Shown piece by piece: positions 35,580 to 48,800 of a stretch of 64,000 bases of DNA; position 1 is the first letter of the stretch; each line of letters begins with the position of its first letter. Origin of the DNA: Hydractinia symbiolongicarpus. Lineage: Eukaryota; Cnidaria; Hydrozoa; Anthoathecata; Hydractiniidae. The translations under genes and the position numbers were made by a program. The notes beneath the pieces were generated by a model. That model made no database searches and was not told where the DNA came from. It saw only the letters and a list, made by a program, of their open reading frames with translations. The stretch lies in assembly GCF_029227915.1 (NCBI RefSeq), contig NC_079882.1:19232501-19296500 (forward strand). Reading direction: 5' to 3'.

Positions 35580-36867
35580 GTTTCTTAAATTTTTACTCAA
35601 AAATCTAAAAGTGAAAGTGATAATTTATCTTTGTTAACATCTTTTGTAATATTTTGATGCGTTGCTTTGAAACGAGAAAATGCAATGGAAAATGCCTGGA
35701 GAATTAAGGCCGGTTGAAGAAACTGCAATGTGCTTAGTATCCTAAAATCTTAAGTTATTCTTCATTAACATAAAATAATTGAGTAACGGTTGTACGACAG
35801 TCGCCGTAAAGACTTTATTGTTGTACAATAAAGCAACGCAAGAGATGTCGCCCAACAATATCGTTGAGATTTATTTCTACAAAACAAATGTTGCACGACA
35901 ATTACTGATTTTATGGAAATGGGCCTTAATGCAAGATTGGATACTGGTTCTCTTGCGTTTCGCAATCCAGCGTCACTTAACATCACACGTATCACACGCA
36001 CTCTCACACACCACGTCGCAAAAGCATTAAATACCTGATCCTTTTTTGGAGTTATACGAAACTTGTCTTGAATATTAATAAGGAAAGTATTTTTAAAAAC
36101 TTTGTTTTGAACAACCGCAGCTAACTATTGATACGACTAAAAGCTTTCACGTGAGGAACACGTGAAAGAAATAATGCATTGTTGCTCTCCCTCGTGTTGT
36201 TAGTTCTTTTTCGCGGATGTTTCTTTTCTTTTGTTTACACTAGTCATACGATGAAAGCAAAAAAGTGTCAAGTTTTTAATAGAATAAAACAGGAAAAACA
36301 GCAAAGCGATGAGTTAGAAACGTTCTAACTTGACTGTCCATTTGACTGCATTTTTTGCTGTAGTGCAAAAAGCGCGCGAACTTTTTTGTTTGCGCTTGGT
36401 ACATGGTTAAAATGTCCAATTTCGTTGAATGGCGCACGCGCTAGATTTTGGCGCTATAGCGAAAAAGCAGTCAAGTGGAAACGATCATTTACAACTACAG
36501 TTGGAGAAAGTGTATTAAAATTGAAAGTACAAATAATATATAATCTATTTCTGACTATAGCTTTTCTTATCGAACAAACGCTGTCTAAATATTTTATGGT
36601 TTAATAAATAAGATATACGAACAAAAAAACAAAAAAATTAACATCAACAATATCGCATAAGTTGCCATAATTTCACAAAATTGCATTTCTTCTGTATGAA
36701 AATTAACAAAAATTGAGTAAAACTAAAAAACAAAAACAAAAAAAGAAAATACAGCGGTAGAAATGGAAAACTGTGTGTGTGTGTGGTATCGTGTATAATT
36801 TAAGTATTTTCTTTGTACAAAAAATCTTCATCTTGTATTTACATATTCAAAGATAATGTTGCTTCTG
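35580..36867. other. Interval between SLC19 gene start and SNAPC4 gene end
   Basis: The SLC19-like 5' region and the SNAPC4 3' UTR must both lie here. No coding segment is recognised. A (GT)n run is at about 36772-36784. A CACGTG-containing imperfect palindrome sits at about 36145-36170 (TTTCACGTGAGGAACACGTGAAA). Confidence 0.45.
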
Positions 36868-39800
36868 CTAATTGGTATCTGATATAGTTTGTTTCTGCTG
36901 TTGTAAAAGCGATATTTTTTTCCTCAAATACTTCCTATTCGTTGCCCGCATTCTTTTCTCTATATATATTTGAATTGAATCTTTTGTATTGTCCTCGTCG
37001 CTGCTGTTATCTTCAATAATTGTTATTGGGTTTAAGCCTGGTCGACTCCTGCTGGATTGAGCACTAGTTGTGTTACCGGTGTTTGTCTCGACAACACGTT
37101 TCGGTATGAAGGTAGCTAAAAATGCAGGCCACATAAAAATACTTCTAAACCTGTTCCTAAGAGCTTGATAAGATCTTGTTCTTTGATATGCGAGGTCACG
37201 CTGGGTGTTCTCATAATGCCGGTTAACAATGTCTCCTAAGACTCGCCTATGTAGTAGCAATGTCCTGAAACCATGCAAGGAAGATTCCGTAGGAGATAAA
37301 GGATAGCATGTAGGAAATGGCGCGTTTGATAAAAGTGAGTTGTTTGATGGACAAGAACCAGCCAGGTTATTTCGTGGTAATGCTTTCATTACACCAGCTG
37401 TGTCGACATGCAACGCCTACAAGAAGAATCAAAACAATGAACTGAAGAGATTTCGACATCGCACACTCACAGTTTACAAATGTTGTTTCAAAAAATGAGC
37501 GCATAACACGGATCATATAAATTTACATAATATTTATGTTATTATTACAAAAATACCTGTAACAAAAGAGTAAATGTTTTCAGCTGATCACTCATCACGA
37601 CTCCGCTTGTATTTGCATTCTTCTCCGTATCAACCTGCGTGACTGCGTAAGGCCGGGAAGTAGGACCAACGCTCTCTACTCTTTCCTTCTTTATCAGAGT
37701 TCCAGCAAGTACAGTCGAGTCGGTATTCTTTCTTTTCCTTGATCCAAGGTCGAAATCAATAAAGTCTTTTTCGATACTGTCAATATCCTCAGGTTCTTGT
37801 TTTATGGAGACAGTCTGGTCTGTTTCAATGACAATATCAAACTCACTTTGACTAAGGATTGCGTTCTAAATATATAAGAATGCAATTTTCACATATATCA
37901 TTTGCTACAGCATCTTGTTTATGTTTTAACTATACACATTATAACTATAAACATTAAGAAAAATTTATTTTTAAAGGAATGAGGGTTACACAATGTCGAC
38001 ATCAATGTAATCCCTGTGATGAATTTTATAACGGCGGTTAAAAAATTTGTTTATTGTTTTTTATTCGGTATTGCTTACACCAAGGTTGGTTAGAATTTTG
38101 CAGATTTTAGTACAATTGCTTATAAAGTAGTTTTTTATGGAAAAAACACGCGTATTACCCAGGACAAGGTGCATGGCATATAAACATTTTACCTGGTTAT
38201 CTGTTCTATCATTATCGACGGTATTCACCTGTTTTGCGCACGTCTCGATAAGTTCCAACAACTTCTTTTTCTTTATTTCTTCAATAACTGCATTGGTAAT
38301 TACGACTCTGTAGTCGTTCAACTCTTTTTGTAGAGCGCTCGTTGATAATTTCATCTCTCGATGTGCATTTTCTAAACTCTAAAACAGAAATTTCAAACAT
38401 TGTTACATGATGTCCATTCCAATAAACATACTTCTAAAAGACAGAAACTGTTTCATCGCTTATTGTTTATTAGGATGTTAATCTAACATGTGAAGACTTT
38501 CGATACCACAATGTAAAAATTCTAAAATCCATTAAACTTGCACTAGTATGCACTAGAATTCATTTTAACACGCACTACTAGAGACAATGTGACCAACAAA
38601 ATCGCCCACAAAATTAAGGCAGGAACAGGGTGACCACTAATAAAATGAGAACAAAAGTAAGGATAGAATTAAGGAGACAACTTGACATTTTTTAAGGATA
38701 TTTTGCTGCGAACGAGAATAGAAATATAAAAAAATAAGGATAATTAAGGAGAAAACCAATTTTAGTTCTCTATCTTTAATGTTACATACTGTTAATGTTC
38801 TATGATCAGAAAATTATACATATTATACAAATATACATATAAATTATGCCCCGAAAGATAGAAAATATAGGATTTCAAGTAACAGAGAAATGTGTCTTAT
38901 TTCACTGGTGATGAACAATCCATGAACACATTTCCAAAAAAGTTACGATCAGAAAAATTAAGAAATAAGGAGCAAATAAGGAGAATAAGTATATTTAAGA
39001 ACTTTTAAGGAGATTTTCTTTTTCTAAGGTTATTTAAGGAATTTAAGGAGGAGTGGTCACCCTGAGCAACAATAACAGAAAATCGCAAATATTCATGGTG
39101 TTAGAAGGTACTCAACCCCTCCAAGTAATCTTAAAAGGCCGAGAAAATCATATGAACGCTGAGGTTACACATTTCTTTTTTAAGAATTCTTCAAGGCCCG
39201 ATTTTTGAAATTTAAGATATTAAAAAAATGCTGGAGCTCGATCATCAGACACCCTATTTTTTCTTGTCTTAAAATCGAATAATCTAAAATATTCAAAATA
39301 TAGTAGCAACTATCTTAGAATTATTTTTAAGAATAATTAAGGCAAATAATTAAACAAAAAGTGCTATTCTTATATAAAAGAAGTGTGTAGATTTTAATTC
39401 AAACGGGGCTTATGCAATTCAAGCAAACGGAGAAGTCACTTGCAATAATAACAAGTATTTCACTCACTTCACATTTTCTCTTCACCTGGCTGTACTTCAA
39501 ATCAGAACCTGACACAAATACTTTCTGACGAGAAGTCTGACCAAACACTCCCTTCGGTATCTGTATTGTAACTAAATTTTCCGTTTTAGTATTCAGCAGC
39601 AAAGCTGGCTTCGTTGACGGAAGATCTTTCCTGGGATTATCAACAGAGGATATTACTTGCGTTATATCTTTTGCAATGTTAAGTTCCTCATTTGCGGAGG
39701 AGTTGCCCGGGTCGGTCGTGTTTACAATAGAATTCCGCGTAATTTTAACGGGTTCCTTCAGTTGCCTTCCCAACGTTGTTGTCTCCTTAACCCTGGATAC

Positions 39801-42800
39801 AGGATTGGAGTTGAGGGTTGATTTTGAAAACACACCGTCGAAGTGCATACGAGCAAGATGCTTAGTAGCTTCCTCTTCATTTAGACCAACATCCAACAAC
39901 TTATCTCTCGCTCGTTTTAATTTCTAACAATAAAAAGTAAATTCTGTAACAACGACAAGAAACTTTTAAAACAGACAATAACAACAGCACTAAAAATTTA
40001 ACAACAACAACAACACCAGCCAAATAATAATCAACATATACACCTTACCTTTGCTTCCGCCGGGTTAACAGAGGGCGAGTAGTTAACTTCTAAATCCTAA
40101 ATTTTAAATACAAAACAAAATTGTGCTTTATTTGAAAAAAGTAAACATTAAGAAAAGACAAGAGAGAGTTTGGAAACAAAAAGCAAAAACACGTTAAACG
40201 AAAAAAATTACCGTAATTTCGTAGTCTCTTTTTTCGCTTCTGCGGCCTAACTTTCCAAAGTAATTTATCACAGATTTTTTCTTCCAATGGGTTTCCCGAC
40301 GGTATGCAAAATACTAAAAAAGAAATTGACACTGATGCCCTGTATTTCCGAAATCATACTTCGGGTGGAAACAAAGGAAGGATTAAAATTTGACAAAAAC
40401 AATAATGCATGTGACGGTATTAATACATAAAATTAATAAAGACAGAGTCTACAACAAAATATACGGAGTGTTTACCTCATCTGATTTTATCTGGGTGTAT
40501 CTTCGCCATATTTGACTATCACGTCGCCCAGGAAACTCTTTTGCTATCTGAGACCATTTGCCTACAAACACAATACAAACATATGAGCCTGGAGCGAAAC
40601 TTTTTGTGAGAACACAATCTTAATAACCGTAACAGCAATTGTCGCACGGACCTTCTGATTGATTTATTAATTTATTGGTTTCCAGTTCTCAACAAAATCT
40701 TTTTGGGCGAAGACATAATGAGTAAAGTAACATTCCCCACTTACAATGACACTCGACGAGGACAATAATGCTTGTCTACTATAATGTAGCTGTTTTAGTT
40801 GTGCAACGTTGTTGCGAAAAGCAGTCAAAAGAGAACTTTTAAATAAAAGACTCGAATGAATAAGTAAGGGGGATTCAATGTCCTCGAGATGCGTCGTGAT
40901 GCAAGCTAAATGCAATATTAGTGCAACACATGTTCTTGGACGTAACATATGGTATAAAAAATGTTACCTGTCCCATGCGTTTTCACTGCTGCAATTAATT
41001 TTTTGTCTTCTTCTGTTGTGAATGGAGAAAAATCATTATTTGGGTCAAGCGATGATACATACCTGCAATATATAAAGAACTATATAATGATATATGTCCG
41101 CTAACGATATAACCAGATACTACATGATTATATGTACGAAATTAGTCAATAGCTATATAATTACCCACGATGCTTTTTGAAATTTCTATGTTTTTTCTAC
41201 GTCTTAAGCTCTTAATTTTTCACGACGGGCAAAACCCATGACCATTTTCAAAAGGGCTAAGCCAATCGGAATTTTAAAAAACTTACTACCCGCCGGCATA
41301 ATCGTGATAGTTATCAAGACAATAGACTGACCTTTCACGACATTGTGCATCAGTACGTCCTGGTACAACCAGTTTAATCGCCTTCCAATTTCCCATTCCA
41401 TGTTTTTTTACAGCAGCTATTAATGCCTAAAAGCGCCACACATTTGTCAACAGAATTTGGTTAGAATTACACTACGTAAATGGCACAAAAAGGCATATTT
41501 ACGTACTTTATCTTCGTCTTCCGTCCATCTCCCTCTTTTTATATTCGGATTTAGGCTTTTCTCCCATCGATTAAGACACTGATCACTGAGTTTATTGCCA
41601 ACATGATTTGCCACTATAAAACAATATAACAACATCTTAAATGCATCGGTCATAACCATCGGTTATCTTACGCATTTTCCACATTTGAATTTATAGTTAG
41701 TTAATATCTGTATCTAAAGTTGCTTAATAGTTTCCTAATTCTATTTATCTAATTTTTCGTAATTTATGTAAGAAGGGAAAAGTGAAAACGAAGACAATTT
41801 TATTAATAAAAAAGCAACTTGAAAATAAACTGTGAAGTGTGCAACAAAAAAGTTATTGTACTTTTCTTTTCTTGGAGTTTTATTTCTTTTGTTTCGAAAG
41901 CATGTCTACTAATTGATCTGTGTTGGTTATCTTTATATTTGTACAGAACTGAAGTTGCTTAATAATTTTTTAACTCTAGTTTAGTTGCTTATAAACAAGT
42001 TGTTTATAAAAACCATTGTGTATCGCAAAAGGGGTCGTTAAATAAAAAGGCCTAATTAGAGAGTGGACGTTGAAATAATTATTTAAAATTAATAATACAA
42101 CTTAAATTTTCAAAAAGGATACTCCAAAATTTTTACTCGATAAAAGGCTTAGAAACAGTCGAGACTGGCCATAAAATATGAAAATAGCAACTGAGTTTCA
42201 GAAAGAAAAACAAAACAAAACAGACGTTCGAGTTACGAATAGACATCGTATTAAAACAAAACAGACGTTCGACTTACGAATAGATATCGTATTAAAACAA
42301 AACAGACGTTCGACTTACGAATAGACATCGTATTAAAACAAAACAGACGTTCGACTTACGAATAGACATCGTATTAAAACAAAACAGACGTTTGAATTAC
42401 GAATAGACATCGTATTAAAACAAAACAGACGTTTGACTTACGAATAGACATCGTATTAAAACAAAACAGACGTTCGGTTTACGAACAGACATCACTAACC
42501 TGCTACCCAGTTATTACCATATATCCGCACAGCTTCTTTTAACTTCGCGTCGTCTTCTGCATCCCACGTTCTACAGATTCAAAAGTAGAAACAGTTGGTT
42601 ATTTTCAAACAATTGAAGAACAGGATCAATAGGGCCTCAAAAATACCACCATTCTTTTCAACATTGATAACAAAAATTATATTCAAAACATACTGCAAGC
42701 TCAGTCAAAATTTATAACGCCCGCCAAAAATACGCCCCTTACCCATTCCTATCTTACTTTGGGTAGCTCAAGTCACTTTCTATGCATGCATGGCCTAATC

Positions 42801-45800
42801 AAATTCTCAGAGAATTTTATCATTATTTCGTGTCATTTAGTTAAGTCTAACATGCAACCGCCGAGGGTGGTCACGTAAGTATAAAAACACATTAACCCTA
42901 CGTTTTTATCATTTCTTTGTTCAAAGTTCTCTGAAATCTCTGCAAACACTGCACCGGTGTTCTATTAGTCTAAACAAATATATTGCAGATTTTAAGACAA
43001 ATCAAGATACTGACAACCAATGGTAAAACAGTACCTTTCATCGGATAATTGCCTCTCAAAAGAACAAACTCAATTGTCTAATTATGCTTCAAAAGTATTG
43101 ATAAAAACAATTGGTTGTGACAGAAAAAATCTATCATGCTGTAGATGTTTACACTCAAGAAATTGGAAAACGCAAAATTTTACATTATTTACGACTTACT
43201 CCCAGCTCCTTCGATATAGCTTCCCAGTGGTGATTTTCATATTTTTTTGCTAGTTTGATAAGCTTGGCATCTTCTTCCTTAGTGAACTTTTTTTGATTGA
43301 TAGAAGGATGGATAACATTGTACCACTGTAAACGACATTCGAAATCTTCTCGAGTGGGCACCTAAAATACAGATTGAACACAATACGTTAAAAGCTGCCA
43401 TGTGACACAAGACGTGAAAAGTAACCACACAGAAGTAGGAAATTACCAAAAGTTTAGGGAACAAGTACAATTGTGGGCGCATATAAAAACGCCTGAACCG
43501 TATGTAAAATCTAGAGAAGGAAGAATAAATCTGCCCCAGGAGAACGTATTGATAAAAAACATTTTGTCTCTGCAATAGTTAGTTATAAAATTATACGAAA
43601 TTTTTTGTCATACATAATGCTTTGATATCTTGAAAAAGTCAATATCAACCACGTCTTTTAACAACTCGTCACGTGGAAGAGATCTAAATAGTAAAATATA
43701 AGTAAAGATTAGGCACAAATTCCAGGTTGGTTAAAAACAGACATTCTGTTTTGGAAAAAAAAACATTGTTAAAAGTACAGCTTAAAAGATTTTTGAATCA
43801 GGTCTGATTCAACTGATTTTATGTTTTTTGTGAGAGTAAAAAAAATTATCTTTTGACTGTTCTACACTTTAACTTTGGTTGTCATATAAATGGCGGAATT
43901 AATGATTAAAAAAAACTATACTTTATTTCTGTAATTTTTTTCAATATTTCTGTACGAGGTCTACGGATTAGCATTTTTTCGTCGTTTGTTTTTCCTTTAC
44001 AATCTTTTTCAATTTTCTTTAGCCTATGGAAGATATAATTCAGAATAATTTATAATACCAATGAAGATTCATAATTGGTTACAGTAAAATGTAGAAACTA
44101 CTAATCTTTGGAAATTTACTGACTAAACCAAAAGAATGAAGAAGCACAGATACTGGAAGCAAGAAACGAGCATTCAAAGAATTATACACACAGAAATCAA
44201 TCACTCTTCTTTTTCTTGCAGCATCATTTCACACAAGCGGTGTGTATGGTCAAACAGGATTGAGAATATAAACATTTTTAATCCATAAAATCAACCGTGT
44301 ATACCTTTGCATCAAATGTTCAATACGTTTTTCCAAGTTGTTTTGATATACACCATCTTGTAGCTCCACGGTTTCTGAATGCTTCCCTAAACAGAAACAC
44401 AGATGTATAATTTTGTAAAAAGAAAACAATACAATTTAAATTCACGCCAGCACAAAGTGTAAAAAATGAGTTTATACATGGTTTAGAAGGCTTGGTAAAA
44501 GGACCAGCTTGCATATTTCGTTTTTTCTCCTTGGTATCTTCATTATCAGGTGGTCCCTAAAAATCAATATTAACCACACACTTTAAACAAGTTATATGGA
44601 ATTTAAAGTTTATAAGACCCTACACTTACCAAACCATCAAAGTCTTTAAAATAGGGATTACCAAACCGACCAATACAAGCTCTAGACAGTTGGTTGATTG
44701 TTAAGGCACTGTCTTTTTTGTAACCGCTCTGTGCTAATTCGTGCTAAATAAACAAAAAAAGAAACAATGCTATACATAAAGTTATTTGGAATACAAAAGT
44801 CACATTTGGAAGAGTAATTATAAAGTGCACCTGGGCTTTCCTATTTCTTGTTACCGCCAATTCAACTTTTTTTAATTCATCTTTTAAAACTTCCTATAAG
44901 AAATAAAATTAAAAAATATAAGCAAAAAACTCAAATTTTTTCATATCAAAAAACACATCATTTAAACGTGATGATAATACACATACCTGATATTGTCTGT
45001 TTACTTGAAGTAAATTTTCAAGCGTACTCAAACTTGCACTACTTTTTACAAGGCGACCTTCATGGTGTCCTACATATGTAGCAAAACAAAAAAACAGACA
45101 AAACAATTAAGCAATGCAATCAGAGATGTAAATAACATTTATTTCATTTCATTTTAAAATTTGGTTACACCGTCAAAGCTAGCTATAGCATACATGCCGG
45201 ACCAAAGATAGAAGTTATAGTTTACTATCACAATGGTTAATGTGATGTGACAATGTTGAAAGTACTTGGACTACTTTGAAGAATTGTCTTCTAGAAGCTT
45301 ATGATAATACCTGTGGGTGGACGAAAGGACCAGCTAGACATAGACAGACCTGGTGGTGGAATAATGAGGTAGACCAGTGTATAAAGGAAAAGAGGAAACT
45401 TTGGAAAGAGTGGAAGTCAGGTGATAGTAAAAATATTTACTTAGAAGCTAAGCGTCGCGCTCGTACAGCAGTGTATAAGGCAAAATCAGAAGCAGAGAGA
45501 AACAGATTTGCAAATGTATTAAGAAGGGAAGACCAGCACAATGAGGAATTCAAGATAGCAAAGCAAATGAAGAAGACTAATCAAGATGTTGTAGATGAGA
45601 AGTGTATACGTAATGATAAAGGTGTTTTGGCTAGCACATAGGAGGAGAAAAGGGTAGCTTGGAAGAATTATTATAAGAGGTTGCTTAACACTGAGTTTGA
45701 TTGGGATGAGGATAATTTGTCTGATGATGATGTTGTAGAAGGGCCAGCTATGCAGATCAAGACAGAATGGGTATTGGAGGCTATTTCCTAATAGCCTCCA

Positions 45801-48800
45801 ATACCCATTCTGTTGATTGAAGATTGACAAGGATGCAGGAGTATCAAGTATTGTTGCAGCGATCGTAAAAGCATCTGGATATATTGGAGTTGAGCTTATA
45901 ACAAGTCTTGCTAATCAGATTATAAAGGATGGTGCTATTCCGAGTGAGTGGTAGTCAAGTGTAATAGTGAATTGTTTCAAGGGCAAGGGTGATGCATTAG
46001 AAAGAGGTATCTATACAGGTTTGAAGTTGGTTGATCAAGTAATGAAAGTTATTGAAAGAGTGATTGATAAGTTACTTAGAGAAAGAATTGATACAGATAA
46101 GATGCAATTTGGTTTTGTTCCGGGGCGTGGCACTACAGATGCAATATTTTTACTCAGACAGCTTCAGGAAAAATATTTAGGAAAGAGAAAGAATCTCTAT
46201 TTTGCCTTTGTAGATTTTGAGAAAGCTTTTGATAGAGTGCCATGTTAAGTTATTTGGTGGGCTATGAGAAAATTATGTGTGGATGAGTGGCTAGTTACGA
46301 TGGTACAGTCTATGTACAGCAATGCTAGAAGTCGTGTCAGGATCAACGATTCACATAGTGATGAATTTAGTGTAAATGTTGGTGTACATCACGGTTCTGT
46401 ACTTAGTCCTTTTTTGTTTGTTAGGGTTTTAGAAGTCTTAGAAGCGCTGTTGATGGAGTTCAGAACAGGTTGTCCATGGGAGTTTTTGTAGGCAGATGAT
46501 TTGGTTCTCATAGCAGAGTCGATGGAAGAATTAGTTGAAAAGTTTGAAAAGTGGAAGAAAGGACTAGAAGAGAAAGGGCTAAGGTTGAACACAGCAAAGT
46601 CTAAAGTCATGATTAGTAGCATTGCAGCCAAGTGTGACCTTGTAGTTAGAAACTGGCTTTGTGTAGTTTGCAGAAAAGGGGTTGGTAGTAACTCAATTTT
46701 CATACTTGCAAGCATTGGGTACATAAGAAGTGCAGTAGTATTAGTGGAAGGTTAAGAGCTAAAATTCAGTTTGTATGCAAGCGTTGCAAAGGTGAGATTA
46801 TAGAGAATGAAGTATTTCCAGCTTTAATGATGTACAACAGTGGCTCGTTAGAGATAGATGAGAACTTCTGTTACTTAGGTGATATGTTGGGCAGTGAAGG
46901 GGGTGTTGGAAGAAGTGTTACTTGCAGGATAGGTTCTGCTTGGAAAAAGTTCAGAGAGTTACTTCCTTTGTTGACTAGCAGAGTCTTGTCAATTGAGGTA
47001 AAAGGTAGATTGTATGAGGCCTGTGTAAGAAGTGTTATGTTGTACGGTAGTGAGACATGGGCAGTGAAGCAGGCAGATCTTGACCGTTTAGAAAGGAATG
47101 ATATGAGAATGGTTAGGTGGATGTGTAACGCAAGTCTGAGAGACAGAAAGAGTTCAGATGAGCTAAGAAGCCGGCTAAGTATCCGTAGAATTAAAGATGT
47201 TATCCAGATAAGAACACTGAATTGGCTGGGGCACTTGGAAAGAATGGAGGAGGATAATTGGGTAAGAAAGTGTAGAGGCTTGATAGTACCTGGGGCAAAG
47301 CCCAGAGGCAGACCGAGAAAGACTCGGCAGGAGGTTATAAGGACAGACTTGATACAGAGGAAGTTGAGTTTAGATCTAACACAGTCTAGATTAGATTGGA
47401 AGAGGGTCTAGCATGGAAAACGGACGTTAGATCAAGAATGATGATGATAACAAATATATCCAATTAATTATGAAAACCTGATGAAAAAGAAGAATGGTTA
47501 ACTAAAACTAAGTGTACAGTTTACAAATGCCCAGTGACGCTTCATATAATCTGACTAGTTCAGAAAAAAAAATTAGTTTGCTAGTAGTCAGACAGCAGCA
47601 TAAGTTACAACCTGAAAAACTATATTGGGAATTTTATTTTGACCTCTCCTTACCCCATGTTAAGGATGATGCTAACAGAAGTACCTTAGAGGTAAGTAAC
47701 ATTGGCTTTGGGAGGAACAGGAGGGGACAGTAAAGAGAGATTTTAACATTAAGAATAATGAACAAGGTCACATTCTCCTATCAGATTTTCCCAAATATCT
47801 TTCTCAGGGCTGTAACTATGGCTTAGTTGCAAAGTAATCAACAAAGCATTTTCAATATTTTTTGCGTGCAATGGTATTTAGAATAAATATTTTCAGTACC
47901 AGCTGTTGTAATTATGTAACTGTCACACTCCCTGTCACTACTCACAGTAAAAGTGGGCCTTTTAAGTGCTGCTAAAACTCTTATTTTTGTCTCACTTGGA
48001 AAGAAACCTAGGGTAAGACACTTCCTACAATAGGTCGAGTTTTATTTGACAAGCACTGTCAGTGAACTTAGTTAATGTTCTTTTTACAGATGTTGTTTGG
48101 AAAATAAGATACACACCATGACTAGAGACACAGAATATTTGCAAATAACATCACATGTTAATAATTAAATTTTACGTAAAATGTTCAGTTACCTTTTGAA
48201 GCAATTGAGGGTGACGGCTTATGTTTATCTTTTCGGTAATCTCGAAAGATGCGTTCCACATACAAGTTTGACATATTGATCTGTTCTGTTTTCTTCTTTG
48301 CTGCTGAGCTTACCAGAGGCAACAGATTAACATTATCAGCTGACTGTTCATAGACACCCTTTTCCTTTGATGCATTGCCACATAATTGACTGTCCTGTGC
48401 CAATCTCTTCTTAAGTTTTCTTGTCAGACCACTTTTTATATTTTCGTTTTTGATTGGTATATTTGAAACAGTCTCTGAATTTGATGAATTTCTTTTATTC
48501 TCTTCAAGGTTTTGTAAAAAATTTGTCACTAGTGGTTGATCGTTTTGCATCAAGTTAGAAGTTTCAGAAATAAGGTTGTCGTGGTTTTCTTCTTCATTTG
48601 AGATCCTTTGTGGTGGGTCATATGCAATTGACACAGTTGTAAATGCCTCCTGTTATTGGATAAAACAAACCATTTATCAAAATACAATAATTAAAGAACA
48701 AAAAAAAAAGACAGCAATAATTTACCTGATCTTCTTCATCCTTAGTTTCATGAAAGAAACCCTTCGAATCCTGACCCCACTCTGATTCTAAAGTAAACAA

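Noticed and set aside
42221-42500. Regular repeats resembling a CRISPR array
   Set aside because: The repeats are contiguous 41-mers without unique spacers, in a eukaryotic intron; this is a minisatellite.
45519-45830. 103-codon minus-strand frame
   Set aside because: It is the antisense of the LINE reverse transcriptase relic.
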